64,000 nucleotides of DNA from Streptomyces sp. V2I9. GTDB taxonomy: Bacteria; Actinomycetota; Actinomycetes; Streptomycetales; Streptomycetaceae. The notes below the pieces were generated by a model. The model searched no databases. It worked only from the letters and a program-made list of their open reading frames with translations, and was not told where the DNA came from. The translations under genes and the position numbers were made by a program. The DNA lies in NCBI RefSeq assembly GCF_030817475.1, contig NZ_JAUSZJ010000002.1, positions 124,001 through 188,000 on the forward strand. The letters are read 5' to 3'. Below, in pieces: positions 1 to 9,303 of this stretch (position 1 is its first letter; every line of letters starts with the position of its first letter).

Positions 1-459
1 CGGCTCCGACGAGCAGCGCGGTGACGGTGCGCGGCAGCCGCAGATCGCCGACGACGAGGGAGAGCCGGGCGTCGTCGCGCGCGCCGTCGCGGCCGAGCAG
101 GTAGTCCAGAACGCCGCCGGGGCCGACCTCGCCCGCGCCGACGCAGAGGGAGAGGGCGGTCAACAGCAGGACGGCGAGGACCAGTCCGGCGACGGCGGCC
201 CCCACGGTCCGCGACCGGGGGCCCGCCGCGGGGCGGGGGTCCTCGGGTGCGTCCGGGGCCGCGGGCTTCCCGGAGGCCGGCCCGTGGCCGGTGGCGTGGC
301 CGGCCTGTCGCGGCGCCCCCTTCTCGACTCCCGTGGCGACGTTCTCATGATCGGTCGGCAGGGCCTCCGTCGGCGGGTCGACTTCGGGCCCGGCCAACTG
401 AACGGTCGAGGTGTCGTGTTCGGGAGCCGAGGCCGTGGTCCCCGTGCGCGGCGTATGCA
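1..459 (-). CDS. FecCD-family ferric-siderophore ABC permease, N-terminal part (runs off the window)
   Basis: The frame is open to the left edge, so only about 153 residues are visible. A Pro/Ala/Gly-rich hydrophilic leader of about 75 residues precedes a hydrophobic helix (AGLVLAVLLLTALSL) and the sequence GDLRLPRTVTALLVGA. The same LRLPR motif, at the start of the second helix, occurs in the complete permeases at 30961 and 32064, which supports membership of the FecCD/BtuC family that imports ferric siderophores across the membrane. It diverges from the dihydroxybenzoate operon, so it probably takes up the catecholate siderophore. The ATG at 459 lies inside an iron box, so either the transcript is nearly leaderless or the true start is further in. 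The unusually long leader also makes the start uncertain. Confidence 0.8.
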
Positions 460-477
460 TAAGGTGAGGCTAGCCTA
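459..477. promoter_or_regulatory. Iron box 1 (DmdR/DtxR-type operator) in the permease/dhbA divergent region
   Basis: The bases TAAGGTGAGGCTAGCCTAA match 15 of 19 positions of the actinobacterial iron-box consensus TTAGGTTAGGCTCACCTAA. The site overlaps the assigned permease start codon, so it would control the leftward gene. Assignment to DmdR1 is by consensus only. Confidence 0.7.
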
Positions 478-521
478 AGTGGAAATCGACGGCTCGACAC
501 CTTCTGGGCCGTCGATTCAAT

Positions 522-540
522 TTAGGTTACCCTTACCTAA
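522..540. promoter_or_regulatory. Iron box 2 upstream of dhbA
   Basis: TTAGGTTACCCTTACCTAA matches 16 of 19 positions of the iron-box consensus and is itself an inverted repeat. It ends 19 bases before the dhbA start, in the position where a repressor would block the promoter of the dhb operon when iron is plentiful. Confidence 0.8.
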
Positions 541-559
541 CACCCGGAGGAGGTTGCTC

Positions 560-1390
560 ATGGCTGAGCACATACCGGGCAGAAGCGGCGAGTTCCTCGG
601 GCGCACTGCTCTGGTCACCGGTGCCGCACAGGGCATCGGCGCGGCAGTCGCCGACCTGCTCGCCACCCTCGGCGCGCGGGTGGCCGCCACCGACCTGGCC
701 CTGCCCGGCATCGAGGCGCTCGCCGCCGAGTGGGCCCTGGGCCAGGAGAAGCTGCCCGAGGACGAGCGTTCGGCCGGCAGCCTGCACCCGTACGTGATGG
801 ATGTCACCGACCGGAGTTCGGTGGAGAGCACCGTGGCCCGCGTGGAACACCAACTGGGTCCGGTGGACGTGCTGGTGAACGTGGCGGGCATCCTGCGGAC
901 CGGCCCGGCGTCCGTCCTCTCCGGCCAGGACTGGGCGGACACGTTCGCGGTCAACGCCACCGGCGTCTACCACGTCTCGCAGGCCGTCGCCCCGCTCATG
1001 GCCGCCCGCGGATCGGGCGCGGTCGTCACCGTCGGCTCCAACGCCGCCGGAATCCCCCGCACCGGCATGGCCGCCTACGCCGCGTCCAAGGCGGCGGCCG
1101 CCATGTTCACCAAATGCCTGGGGCTCGAACTCGCGCGCAGCGGTGTCCGCTGCAACGTCGTCGCGCCCGGTTCCACCGACACCCCGATGCAACGGGCGCT
1201 GTGGACCGATCCCGGCGCCGCGCGGCGCGTCCTCGACGGGGACCCCTCGACGTACCGCACCGGCATTCCGCTCGGCCGGATCGCCGACCCGGCGGACATC
1301 GCGGAGACGGTGGCGTTCCTCGCCTCGGACCGCGCCCGCCACATCACCATGCAGGAGCTGTACGTCGACGGCGGAGCGACCCTGCGCTGA
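560..1390 (+). CDS. dhbA: 2,3-dihydro-2,3-dihydroxybenzoate dehydrogenase
   Basis: A short-chain dehydrogenase of 276 residues. It has the nucleotide-binding motif TGAAQGIG near residue 18, the NVAG motif and the catalytic YAASK motif, all standard for SDR enzymes, and ends with the usual YVDGG motif. In the EntA/DhbA role it oxidises 2,3-dihydro-2,3-dihydroxybenzoate to 2,3-dihydroxybenzoate using NAD+. The ATG at 560 is chosen because GGAGGAGG lies just upstream and the frame before it is non-homologous leader. It is the first gene of an operon with dhbC, dhbE, dhbB and a carrier protein. The function rests on this neighbourhood, since SDR motifs alone do not fix the substrate. Confidence 0.9.
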   Translation: MAEHIPGRSGEFLGRTALVTGAAQGIGAAVADLLATLGARVAATDLALPGIEALAAEWALGQEKLPEDERSAGSLHPYVMDVTDRSSVESTVARVEHQLGPVDVLVNVAGILRTGPASVLSGQDWADTFAVNATGVYHVSQAVAPLMAARGSGAVVTVGSNAAGIPRTGMAAYAASKAAAAMFTKCLGLELARSGVRCNVVAPGSTDTPMQRALWTDPGAARRVLDGDPSTYRTGIPLGRIADPADIAETVAFLASDRARHITMQELYVDGGATLR

Positions 1391-1469
1391 CCGCCGTCCG
1401 CTCCTCCCCGCCTTCACCTTCCATCCAGCCCCCGCACCCGCTGACGGGACCATCGAGAATGGAGTTCCC

Positions 1470-2675
1470 GTGTCGACGGCACCCCAGGTCGCCACGCACA
1501 CCGAACCGGCCGACCAGGCCCACCCGGCCGTAGGAGCGGCCACCTCACTGCTGGACGCCTACACACCGGGCGACCGCTTTCTCGCAACCCCCGGACGCAC
1601 CCTGCTCGCACGGGGACCGGGCCGCGAAGTCCCACATGACGAAAGACCGTTGGCCGAACGGGTGGACGCCACGCTCGCCGCGGCGGTCTCCGCCGGGCAG
1701 GAGTCGCCGGTGGTCATGGGCGCCATACCCTTCGACCACTGCTCCCCGGCCGCCCTGAGCGTCCCGGCGGCGGTCCGCACCGCGCCGCCGCTCGCCTCCG
1801 ACCCGCTCATCGCCCTGCCCGCGAGCGCTCCCGCCGCCGGACGATGGCGAATACAGCAGGTGCCCGAGCCGGAGATCTACGGCAAGGGCGTCGCCTCCGC
1901 CGTGGAGCGCATGTGGCGCGGGGAGTTCAGCAAGGTCGTCCTGGCACGCACCCTCGAACTCACCTCCGACGCCCCGCTCGACCTGCCCGCGATGCTCCAG
2001 CGGCTCGCCCGCCGCGACCCCTCCGGCTACACCTTCGCCCTGCCGACCGGCCCCGGCCGCACCCTCATCGGCGCCAGCCCCGAACTGCTCGTCTCCCGCC
2101 ACGGGACGCGGGTCGTCGCCAACCCGCTCGCCGGATCGACCCCGCGCAGCGCCGACCTCGCCGAGGACGTACGGCGGGCGGCCACGCTCCTGGAGTCCGT
2201 GAAGGACCTCCACGAGCACGCCGTCGTCGTGGACGCCGTCCACCAGGCACTCGCCCCGCACTGCGCGGAGCTGACCGTCCCGGCCCGCCCGACGCTCATC
2301 CGCACCGCCACCATGTGGCACCTGTCCACCACGGTCACCGGCACCCTCGCCTCCTCCGACGCCTCGGCGCTGGAACTGGCCTGCGCGCTGCACCCCACGC
2401 CCGCCGTCTGCGGGACGCCGACCCCGACCGCCCGTCAGGTCATCGCGGAGACCGAGCCGTTCGACCGCGGGTTCTTCACCGGCATGGTCGGCTGGGGCGA
2501 CGCCCACGGCGACGGCGAATGGGTCGTCACCATCCGCTGCGCCGACGCCGAGGAGCGCATGCTGCGCCTCTACGCCGGTGCGGGCGTCGTCGCCGCCTCC
2601 GAGCCCGAGGCCGAGACCGCCGAGACCGCGGCCAAGTTCCGCACCTTCCTGACCGCCGTGGGAGCCGAGCTGTGA
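1470..2675 (+). CDS. dhbC: Isochorismate synthase
   Basis: A protein of 401 residues in the chorismate-binding family, converting chorismate to isochorismate. Family landmarks are [10 protein letters not shown] (mid-protein), [39 protein letters not shown] and [11 protein letters not shown] in the expected order. The GTG at 1470 follows GGAG at 1461 and gives the usual length of about 400 residues; the frame is open further upstream but that part overlaps dhbA. The stop overlaps the start of dhbE by four bases (GTGA), so the two are translationally coupled. Confidence 0.93.
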   Translation: MSTAPQVATHTEPADQAHPAVGAATSLLDAYTPGDRFLATPGRTLLARGPGREVPHDERPLAERVDATLAAAVSAGQESPVVMGAIPFDHCSPAALSVPAAVRTAPPLASDPLIALPASAPAAGRWRIQQVPEPEIYGKGVASAVERMWRGEFSKVVLARTLELTSDAPLDLPAMLQRLARRDPSGYTFALPTGPGRTLIGASPELLVSRHGTRVVANPLAGSTPRSADLAEDVRRAATLLESVKDLHEHAVVVDAVHQALAPHCAELTVPARPTLIRTATMWHLSTTVTGTLASSDASALELACALHPTPAVCGTPTPTARQVIAETEPFDRGFFTGMVGWGDAHGDGEWVVTIRCADAEERMLRLYAGAGVVAASEPEAETAETAAKFRTFLTAVGAEL

Positions 2676-4348
2676 GTACGCAAGCGGCGCCGGCCTGGCC
2701 CGCCGAGTTCGCGGAGAAGTACCGGGCGGCGGGCTGGTGGCGCGGCGAGACCTTCGGGGAGATGCTGCGGCAGCGCGCCGAGGCCCATCCGGACCGGGTC
2801 GCGATCGTCGATCCCGTGGCGAGGAGCCGGTGGACGTACGCCGATCTCGACCGGCGCGCCGACCGGCTGGCGGCGGGCCTCCTCTCCCGCGGCATCGCCA
2901 AGGGCGACAAGGTGGTGGTGCAACTTCCCAACATCGCCGAGTTCTTCGAGGTGATCTTCGCGCTGTTCCGGATCGGCGCCCTGCCGGTCTTCGCGCTGCC
3001 GGCGCACCGCGAGAGCGAGATCACCTACTTCTGCGAATTCACCGGGGCGGTGGCGTACATCGTCGCGGCCGAGCACGGCGGCTTCGACTACCGCGAGCTG
3101 GCGTCGAAGACCCGTGCCGATGTGAGGACGCTGCGGCACGTGTTCGTCGCCCAGGGGGATCCGGGCGAGTTCGAGGCGCTGTCCGAGGTGGCCGAGGACC
3201 CGGTCGGCTACGGCGGTCCGCGCCCGGACGACCTGGCCTTCCTCCAGCTGTCCGGCGGCAGCACCGGTGTGCCGAAGCTGATCCCGCGCACCCACGACGA
3301 CTACATCTACTCGCTGCGGGGGTCCAACGAGATCTGCGCGGTCGACGAGAACAGCGTCTACCTGTGTGTGCTCCCGGCGGCCCACAACTTCCCCCTCTCC
3401 TCCCCCGGTTCGCTGGGCACCCTGTACGCCGGGGGCCGTGTGGTGCTGTGCCCGGCGCCCTCCCCGGAGGCGGCGTTCCCGCTGATCGAACGCGAGGGCG
3501 TCACCATCACCGGGCTCGTGCCGCCGCTGGCCCTCCTGTGGACCGAGGCCGCTCCCAACGCGGCACACGACCTCAGCAGCCTGGACGTCCTGCTCGTGGG
3601 CGGCGCGAAGTTCAGCGAGGAGGCGGCCCGCCGGGTGCGTCCCGCCCTCGGCTGCACCCTCCAGCAGGTCTTCGGCATGGCCGAGGGGCTGGTCAACTAC
3701 ACCCGGCTGGACGACCCGGTGGAGACGATCGTCACCACTCAGGGGCGGCCCATCTCGCCCGACGACGAGATCCTGGTCGTCGACGACGAGGACCGGGAGG
3801 TGGCCCCCGGCGAGACCGGCCACCTGCTGACCCGAGGCCCCTACACCATCCGGGGCTACTGGAACGCCCCGGAGCACAACGCCCGTTCCTTCACCGAGGA
3901 CGGCTTCTACCGCACGGGCGACATCGTGCGGACCACCCCGACGGGGCACATCGTCGTCGAGGGGCGGGCCAAGGACCAGATCAACCGGGGCGGCGAGAAG
4001 ATCGCGGCCGAGGAGGTCGAGAACCACATCCTCGCCCACCCGGCCGTGCACGACGCCAACGTGGTGGCCGAGCCCGACCCGTATCTGGGCGAACGCGTCT
4101 GCGCCTACGTGATCCTGCGCTCGGGTGAGGGTCCGCTGAAGCCCGTGGCCGTCAAGCGGTTCGTACGCGAACGGGGCCTGGCCGCCTACAAGGTGCCCGA
4201 CCGGGTCGAGTTCGTGGACGCGTTCCCGCAGACGGGCGTGGGCAAGGTCTCCAAGAAGGACCTCCGCAACGCCGCCGCCCGCACCGCCGCGCCGTCCGCT
4301 CCCCCGGTCCCGTCGCCCACGGCCGCGCCCGCCTCCCCGTCCCACTGA
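2672..4348 (+). CDS. dhbE: 2,3-dihydroxybenzoate-AMP ligase
   Basis: A stand-alone adenylation enzyme of 558 residues that activates 2,3-dihydroxybenzoate as its AMP ester and loads it on the aryl carrier protein. The P-loop-like motif [16 protein letters not shown], the YRTGD motif and the C-terminal [11 protein letters not shown] lysine motif are all present. The substrate-pocket sequence [10 protein letters not shown] has Asn where amino-acid-activating domains have Asp, as is known for aryl-acid-activating enzymes (EntE, DhbE). The GTG start at 2672 overlaps the dhbC stop and has GGAG upstream. The C-terminus has a Pro/Ala/Ser-rich tail of about 25 residues. Confidence 0.94.
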   Translation: MSTQAAPAWPAEFAEKYRAAGWWRGETFGEMLRQRAEAHPDRVAIVDPVARSRWTYADLDRRADRLAAGLLSRGIAKGDKVVVQLPNIAEFFEVIFALFRIGALPVFALPAHRESEITYFCEFTGAVAYIVAAEHGGFDYRELASKTRADVRTLRHVFVAQGDPGEFEALSEVAEDPVGYGGPRPDDLAFLQLSGGSTGVPKLIPRTHDDYIYSLRGSNEICAVDENSVYLCVLPAAHNFPLSSPGSLGTLYAGGRVVLCPAPSPEAAFPLIEREGVTITGLVPPLALLWTEAAPNAAHDLSSLDVLLVGGAKFSEEAARRVRPALGCTLQQVFGMAEGLVNYTRLDDPVETIVTTQGRPISPDDEILVVDDEDREVAPGETGHLLTRGPYTIRGYWNAPEHNARSFTEDGFYRTGDIVRTTPTGHIVVEGRAKDQINRGGEKIAAEEVENHILAHPAVHDANVVAEPDPYLGERVCAYVILRSGEGPLKPVAVKRFVRERGLAAYKVPDRVEFVDAFPQTGVGKVSKKDLRNAAARTAAPSAPPVPSPTAAPASPSH

Positions 4349-4377
4349 ACGACTCCTCGAACGGAATGCTCTCCACC

Positions 4378-5010
4378 ATGGCTCTGCCCGCCATCGCCCC
4401 CTACCCCATGCCGGCCGCCGACGAGCTGCCCGCCAACCGGGTCGACTGGACCGTCGATCCCGCGCGTGCGGTGCTCCTCGTCCACGACCTGCAGAACCAC
4501 TTCCTCTCGGCGTACGACCGCGACGCGGCCCCCGTACCCGAACTGCTCGCCCATGTAGCCGAGTTGAAGAAGGATGCCGCTCGGCTCGGTGTTCCGGTGC
4601 TCTACACCGCGCAGCCCGGCGGCCAGAGCCCCGAGGAGCGCGGGCTCCAGCAGGACTTCTGGGGGCCCGGCCTCCCGGCCGACGAACACCTGGCCGCCAT
4701 CGCGGACGAGGTCGCCCCCGACGCGGGCGACACGGTCCTCACCAAGTGGAAGTACAGCGGATTCGTCCGGACCGATCTGCTGGAGCGGCTGCGCGAGCAG
4801 GGGCGCGACCAGATCGTCATCACCGGCGTCTACGCCCACATCGGGGTGCTGATGACGGCCTGCGACGCGTGGATGCAGGACATCCAGGCGTTCGTGGTGG
4901 CCGACGCGGTGGCGGACTTCTCGGCCGAGGACCATGCGATGGCGCTGCGGTGGGCCGCGGGCAAGTGCGCCGTCGTCACGACCGCCCGGACCGTCTTCGA
5001 AGGGAAGTGA
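4378..5010 (+). CDS. dhbB: Isochorismatase, without fused aryl carrier domain
   Basis: A 210-residue isochorismatase that hydrolyses isochorismate to 2,3-dihydro-2,3-dihydroxybenzoate and pyruvate. Visible features are the catalytic Asp in LLVHDLQNHF (residue 37), the lysine in LTKWKYSGF and GVYAHIG, where Gly replaces the Cys of amidohydrolase relatives. EntB and DhbB of other bacteria carry an aryl carrier domain after this one. Here the protein stops and the carrier is the next separate gene. Start 4378 (MALPAIAPYPMP) fits homologues; an in-frame ATG at 4366 is the alternative. Confidence 0.92.
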   Translation: MALPAIAPYPMPAADELPANRVDWTVDPARAVLLVHDLQNHFLSAYDRDAAPVPELLAHVAELKKDAARLGVPVLYTAQPGGQSPEERGLQQDFWGPGLPADEHLAAIADEVAPDAGDTVLTKWKYSGFVRTDLLERLREQGRDQIVITGVYAHIGVLMTACDAWMQDIQAFVVADAVADFSAEDHAMALRWAAGKCAVVTTARTVFEGK

Positions 5011-5015
5011 CCGCC

Positions 5016-5246
5016 GTGGCGCTCACGCTCGAACAACTGCGTGCCGATGTCGCCGACATCCTCGGGGAGGACCCCGAGGAGATCCCGGTCGACGAGAACC
5101 TCGTCGACTACGGCCTCGACTCCGTCCGCCTGATGTCGCTGGCCGCCGCCTGGCGCCGCGACCACGGCATCGAGGTGGCCTTCGCCGACCTCGCCGAGAA
5201 GCCCGCCCTGGAGTCCTGGGCCCCTCTGCTCGGCATCACCGGCTGA
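5016..5246 (+). CDS. Free-standing aryl carrier protein
   Basis: A 76-residue acyl-carrier-type protein. The phosphopantetheine attachment motif DYGLDSVRLM contains the modifiable serine, and the order of helices matches the ArCP half of EntB. It would hold 2,3-dihydroxybenzoate as a thioester after loading by DhbE and pass it to an NRPS condensation domain. The GTG at 5016 has GGGAAG at a good distance. A GTG at 5007 overlaps the dhbB stop but has no room for a ribosome binding site. No NRPS for this carrier is in the window; it is probably to the left. Confidence 0.88.
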   Translation: MALTLEQLRADVADILGEDPEEIPVDENLVDYGLDSVRLMSLAAAWRRDHGIEVAFADLAEKPALESWAPLLGITG

Positions 5247-5345
5247 ACCCGCCGGCCCCGCAGGCCGCCCCGGGGACCGGCCCGAGGACCACTTGTGGGA
5301 CCGGCCCCCCGGGCCGGCCGGTCGCCGGTGGGCGCGATCCCCGCG

Positions 5346-5384
5346 GGCGGGCCGGGCGTGGGGAATCCCCACGCCCGGCCCGCC
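5346..5384. terminator. Bidirectional terminator between ArCP and pgm
   Basis: A near-perfect inverted repeat with 18 paired bases on each side of a minimal loop (arm GGCGGGCCGGGCGTGGGG). It sits between two convergent genes, 99 bases after the ArCP stop and 43 bases before the pgm stop. There is no clear U-tract, as is usual in Streptomyces. Confidence 0.75.
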
Positions 5385-5427
5385 GGGTCCGCCCGCTCCG
5401 CCCGCGACGCGGCCGGCGGCCCGGCTC

Positions 5428-7071
5428 CTAGGCGCTTCCCAGGGCTTCGGAGACGAGGGCCTGCGCCTCCTCCTGGACCCGGGCGAGGTGGCCGGGGCCC
5501 TGGAAGCTCTCCGCGTACACCTTGTAGACGTCCTCGGTGCCCGAGGGGCGGGCGGCGAACCAGGCGCTGTCGGTGCAGACCTTGAGGCCGCCGATGGGCG
5601 CCCCGTTGCCGGGGGCCTCGGTGAGGACGGCGGTGATCGGTTCCCCGGCCAGGGTGTCGGCCTCGACCTGCTGCGGGGAGAGCTTGGCGAGGACGGCCTT
5701 CTCCTCTCGGGTGGCGGGTGCGTCGACGCGCGCGTAGGCCGGGTCGCCGAAGCGGTCGGTGAGCCGCGCGTAGTGCTCGGAGGGGGTGGCCCCGGTGACG
5801 GCGGTGATCTCGGAGGCGAGGAGGGCCAGCAGGATGCCGTCCTTGTCCGTGGTCCAGACCCTGCCGTCGCGGCGCAGGAAGGAGGCCCCGGCGGACTCCT
5901 CGCCGCCGAAGCCGAGGCTGCCGTCGTGGAGGCCGTCGACGAACCACTTGAAGCCGACCGGGACCTCCATCAGGGGGCGGCCGAGGTCGTGGGCGACCCG
6001 GTCGATCATCGACGACGAGACCAGGGTCTTGCCGATGCCGGTCCCGGCGGCCCATCCGTCGCGGTGGGTGCAGAGGTGGTCGATGGCGACGGCCAAATAG
6101 TGGTTGGGGTTCATCAGGCCGCCGTCCGGGGTGACGATGCCGTGCCGGTCGGCGTCGGCGTCGTTGCCGGTGGAGATGGCGTACGCGTCGCGCTGCTCGA
6201 TCAGCGAGGCCATGGCGTGCGGCGAGGAGCAGTCCATACGGATCTTGCCGTCCCAGTCCAGCGTCATGAACCGCCAGGTGGGATCGGCCAGCGGGTTGAC
6301 GACGGTGAGGTCGATCCCGTGCCGTTCGGCGATCCGCCCCCAGTAGGCGACGGACGCGCCGCCGAGCGGGTCGGCGCCGATCCGGATGCCCGCGTCCCGT
6401 ACGGCGTCGAGGTCGAGGACGGAGGGCAGGTCGTCGACGTACGCGGTCAGGAAGTCGTGACGGCGGGTGGTGTCGGCGGCCAGGGCGCGGGCGTAGGGGA
6501 TGCGGCGGACCTCTCCGAGCCCCGCCTCGATCAGGGCGTTGGCCCGGTCCTGGATCCAGGAGGTGGCGTCGGAGGCGGCCGGTCCCCCGTTCGGCGGGTT
6601 GTACTTGAAGCCGCCGTCGGCGGGCGGGTTGTGCGAGGGGGTGACCACGATGCCGTCGGCCAGGTGCCCGGCGCGCCCCTGGTTGTACGTGAGGATGGCG
6701 TGCGAGACGGCGGGGGTCGGGGTGTAGCCGTCCGCGCTGTCGATGAGGGTGGTGACGCCGTTCGCGGCGAGCACCTCCAGGGCGGTGACGCGGGCCGGTT
6801 CGGAGAGGGCGTGGGTGTCCGCGCCGAGGAACAGGGGCCCGTCGGTGCCCTGGCGGGCGCGGTAGTCGCAGATCGCCTGGGTGGTCGCGGCGATGTGGTC
6901 CTCGTTGAACGCGGCGGCGAACGCGGAGCCGCGGTGGCCCGAGGTGCCGAAGGCCACCCGCTGGGCGGGGTCGGCCGGATCGGGATGGAGGGCGTAGTAG
7001 GCCGTCACCAGGCGTGCCACGTCGACCAGGTCTGCGGGCTGTGCCGGGTGACCGGCCCGTTCGTGCACCAT
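5428..7071 (-). CDS. pgm: Phosphoglucomutase (alpha-D-glucose phosphate-specific)
   Basis: A 547-residue enzyme interconverting glucose-1-phosphate and glucose-6-phosphate. It shows the N-terminal AFGTSGHRGS motif, the active-site phosphoserine loop VVTPSHNPPADGG, the metal-binding DADADRHG and the C-terminal phosphate-binding FAARPSGTEDVYK. Its length matches the E. coli Pgm class. The start at 7071 is preceded by GAGGAG; the frame is open further but upstream sequence is non-homologous. It is a single-gene unit, convergent with the siderophore operon. Confidence 0.95.
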   Translation of the reverse strand: MVHERAGHPAQPADLVDVARLVTAYYALHPDPADPAQRVAFGTSGHRGSAFAAAFNEDHIAATTQAICDYRARQGTDGPLFLGADTHALSEPARVTALEVLAANGVTTLIDSADGYTPTPAVSHAILTYNQGRAGHLADGIVVTPSHNPPADGGFKYNPPNGGPAASDATSWIQDRANALIEAGLGEVRRIPYARALAADTTRRHDFLTAYVDDLPSVLDLDAVRDAGIRIGADPLGGASVAYWGRIAERHGIDLTVVNPLADPTWRFMTLDWDGKIRMDCSSPHAMASLIEQRDAYAISTGNDADADRHGIVTPDGGLMNPNHYLAVAIDHLCTHRDGWAAGTGIGKTLVSSSMIDRVAHDLGRPLMEVPVGFKWFVDGLHDGSLGFGGEESAGASFLRRDGRVWTTDKDGILLALLASEITAVTGATPSEHYARLTDRFGDPAYARVDAPATREEKAVLAKLSPQQVEADTLAGEPITAVLTEAPGNGAPIGGLKVCTDSAWFAARPSGTEDVYKVYAESFQGPGHLARVQEEAQALVSEALGSA

Positions 7072-7232
7072 CGGGGTCTCCTCGTACGTCTTCGTCACCG
7101 GCCGGCCCGCGGGGGGACGGGGCCGGCGCACCGGGGAAAGATCACCCGGTCCGTACCCGATTCTGTCGTCTCGACCGCCCCGGTGCGCGACCGGTTCACG
7201 CCTTCCTCGTGTCGCGTCCGGCCGGAGCGGCG

Positions 7233-7267
7233 CCACGCCCCCGGTCATCGGCGGACCGGGGGCGTGG
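7233..7267. terminator. Terminator after the chitinase gene
   Basis: Two perfect 14-base arms (CCACGCCCCCGGTC and its complement) with a 7-base loop, starting 20 bases past the chitinase stop on the minus strand. Confidence 0.75.
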
Positions 7268-7287
7268 GGATCAGGCGGGTTTGCGGC

Positions 7288-8355
7288 TCAACGGCCCTGG
7301 AGGGACTTCACGTTGTCGCCGAAGGTCCAGTTCCTGGAGCCGTCCCAGTTGAGGGACCAGGTCATCAGCCCCTTGAGGGAACCGTTGTAGCGGTTCCACG
7401 CCTGCGAGACGAGCGAGGGCGACATGTGGCCGCCGCCCGCGCCGGGCTGGGCGGGCAGGCCCGGCACCTGCTTGTCGTAGGGCACCTTGACGGTGGTGCC
7501 CTGGATCACGAGCCCCTTGTTCAGGCAGTCGGTCTGTGCGGTGAAGCCCGCGACGGTTCCGGCGGAGTAGGAGTCGCCGGAGCAGCCGTACATGCTGCCG
7601 TTGTAGTACTGCATGTTCAGCCACCACAGGCGGCCGTTGTCGGCGTACTTCTTGATGACCGGGAGGTACGCGCCCCAGATCGAGCCGTAGACCACGCTGC
7701 CGCCGGTGACGTAGGCCGTCTCGGGGGCCATGGTGAGGCCGAAGTTCGGCGGCATGGCGGCGAGGACGCCGTCGATGATGCGGATGAGGTTGGCCTGCGA
7801 CGGGGAGGGCTGGTTGATGTTGCCGGAACCGACGAGTCCGGTCTCGATGTCGATGTCGATGCCGTCGAAGTTGTACTTCTTCAGGATCGGGACGATCGTC
7901 GCGACGAACCGGTCGGCCACCGCGCCGGAGCTGAGGTCGATTCCGGCGGTGGCCCCGCCGATCGACATGAGGGTGGTCAGGCCGGCCGCCTTGGCCTGGC
8001 ACATCTCCGCGGGGGTGGCGACCCTGACCGTGTTGTCCATGCCGTCCTCCCAGAGGACGGTGCCGTCGGAGCGGATGACGGGGAAGGCCGCGTTGATGAC
8101 GTTGTAGCCGTGCCGGGTGATACGGGGGTCGGTGATCGGGATCCAGCCGAGGGGCGGGTGCACGCCGTTGGCCGCGCCGTCCCAGTTCTCCCAGTACCCC
8201 TGGAGCACCTTGCCCGCGGGCTTCGACTTGACCGCACAGGTCTCGGCGGCGGCGTTCTTCGTTCCCGACGTCTCGGGCGGCGCGGCTCCGACCAGCATCG
8301 GTACGGTGAGCGCAGCGGCCAGGGCGAGGCCCAGCAGTCGTGGTGCACGTCCCAT
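7288..8355 (-). CDS. Secreted GH18 chitinase
   Basis: A 355-residue secreted enzyme with an N-terminal signal peptide (GLALAAALTVPMLVGAAPP). It has a glycosyl hydrolase 18 barrel: strand motif TLMSIGGA, catalytic DGIDIDIE (the DxxDxDxE signature, whose final Glu is the acid/base), LTMAPE and a late LMTWSLNWD. There is no chitin-binding domain, so it is a catalytic-domain-only form resembling the single-domain chitinases of Streptomyces. An inverted repeat upstream suggests control by chitin-derived signals. The ATG at 8355 gives a proper signal peptide and has AGGA upstream. Confidence 0.92.
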   Translation of the reverse strand: MGRAPRLLGLALAAALTVPMLVGAAPPETSGTKNAAAETCAVKSKPAGKVLQGYWENWDGAANGVHPPLGWIPITDPRITRHGYNVINAAFPVIRSDGTVLWEDGMDNTVRVATPAEMCQAKAAGLTTLMSIGGATAGIDLSSGAVADRFVATIVPILKKYNFDGIDIDIETGLVGSGNINQPSPSQANLIRIIDGVLAAMPPNFGLTMAPETAYVTGGSVVYGSIWGAYLPVIKKYADNGRLWWLNMQYYNGSMYGCSGDSYSAGTVAGFTAQTDCLNKGLVIQGTTVKVPYDKQVPGLPAQPGAGGGHMSPSLVSQAWNRYNGSLKGLMTWSLNWDGSRNWTFGDNVKSLQGR

Positions 8356-8448
8356 GGTCCGTCAGTCCTTCCTGCCCGGGTCCGCCGCCGACGGCGCGAA
8401 AGGTTCGCCCCGACCCGCCCTGTGTCGTGACCCTGCCAAACCGTAGAA

Positions 8449-8481
8449 TGGTCCAGACCTTCGGTCAAGAGGTCTGGACCA
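8449..8481. promoter_or_regulatory. Chitin-response / DasR-like operator: inverted 12-mers
   Basis: TGGTCCAGACCT (8449-8460) and its exact complement AGGTCTGGACCA (8470-8481) are separated by 9 bases, about 95 bases upstream of the chitinase start. The same 12-mer is known as a repeat in Streptomyces chitinase promoters, and each copy resembles the DasR site core TGGTCTAGACCA. Here the two copies face each other rather than being tandem. Confidence 0.75.
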
Positions 8482-8552
8482 GATACGCCGTCAGGGGCGT
8501 GCGACGGGCGCCGCGGCGGCGTGCCGGGGCACGTCACCGCAGCCCGTGGTGG

Positions 8553-8996
8553 TCACGCGTCGCCTGATCCCCGCCGGGGCGTGGGGGGAACGCCGTCGTT
8601 GACCCACTGGGCCATGATCACCGGCGCGTTGTAGTGGCCGCCGTTGATGGTGTTGTGGTTGATCGCCACGGCGGGGCCGGTGGACTGCTGGGGCGCCAGC
8701 TCGTCGAGGATCGCCCGCAGTTCTCCGGCGGCCGCGGGGTCGGCGCGCAGGGTGCGGCGGAGCCTGTTGCGCCACTCCGCCTCGATGTCCGCGGCCGCCG
8801 CCTCGTCGTCCTCGGCGCGGGCCGCCGTCAGCTCCGCGCGGGATTCCTCCAGCTCGGCGTCGATCACCTCGTCGTCCTCGCCCCGGCCCAGGAACCGGAC
8901 GAGCCGCCCGCGCACCTGCGTCCACGCCTCCGTCGCCATCAGCCCCACGAAGGTCGTCGCCCCCGAAGCCGCCAGTGCCGCCAACTCGGCTTCCAC
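8553..8996 (-). CDS. Hypothetical protein with charged coiled-coil middle
   Basis: A 147-residue protein not recognised with certainty. The N-terminus (residues 1-35) is Ala-rich and amphipathic with a conserved-looking stretch ATEAWTQVRGRLVRFLGR. Residues 40-100 are Glu/Arg/Ala-rich and probably coiled. The C-terminus carries INHNTINGGHYNAPVIMAQW, which looks like a short beta motif. It has no signal peptide. The GTG at 8996 has GGAGGGGA at good spacing, so it is probably translated. The codon bias is normal for the window. It is transcribed alone, divergent from the DUF3048 lipoprotein. Confidence 0.6.
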   Translation of the reverse strand: MEAELAALAASGATTFVGLMATEAWTQVRGRLVRFLGRGEDDEVIDAELEESRAELTAARAEDDEAAAADIEAEWRNRLRRTLRADPAAAGELRAILDELAPQQSTGPAVAINHNTINGGHYNAPVIMAQWVNDGVPPTPRRGSGDA

Positions 8997-9303
8997 CGAA
9001 TCCCCTCCGCCTCACCTGTCGTGCCGTACGGGCACACCGCCCGCCACTGGTGCAACCGTAGAGAGGTGACGGCCCCGGAGGAAGCAGAATCCGGGGCGCG
9101 GCGGCGAGCAGTTCCGGCCAAGTCGGCCGGACCCCAGGGGGTTCGGGCACATTCCGTCTGCATGTCCGCGGCCGTCTCCGCCCGGCACGGCCCGCCGCAC
9201 GGCCGCGGGGCGCCCGAGAGGCGATGATGGACGGTGGAGGGGGCCGCGATACGACGGCGGTGCGCCGAGACCGCCGACCGCCGCTCCCGGAAGGGCGTTC
9301 GCC
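8997..9303. other. Intergenic divergent promoter region
   Basis: There are 307 bases between two divergent genes. It must hold both promoters; no palindrome or recognisable operator stands out, and no convincing small gene was seen. Confidence 0.5.

Noticed and set aside
5293..8430. A plus-strand open frame of over 1000 codons
   Set aside because: It is antisense to pgm and the chitinase, both of which have complete catalytic motifs on the minus strand.
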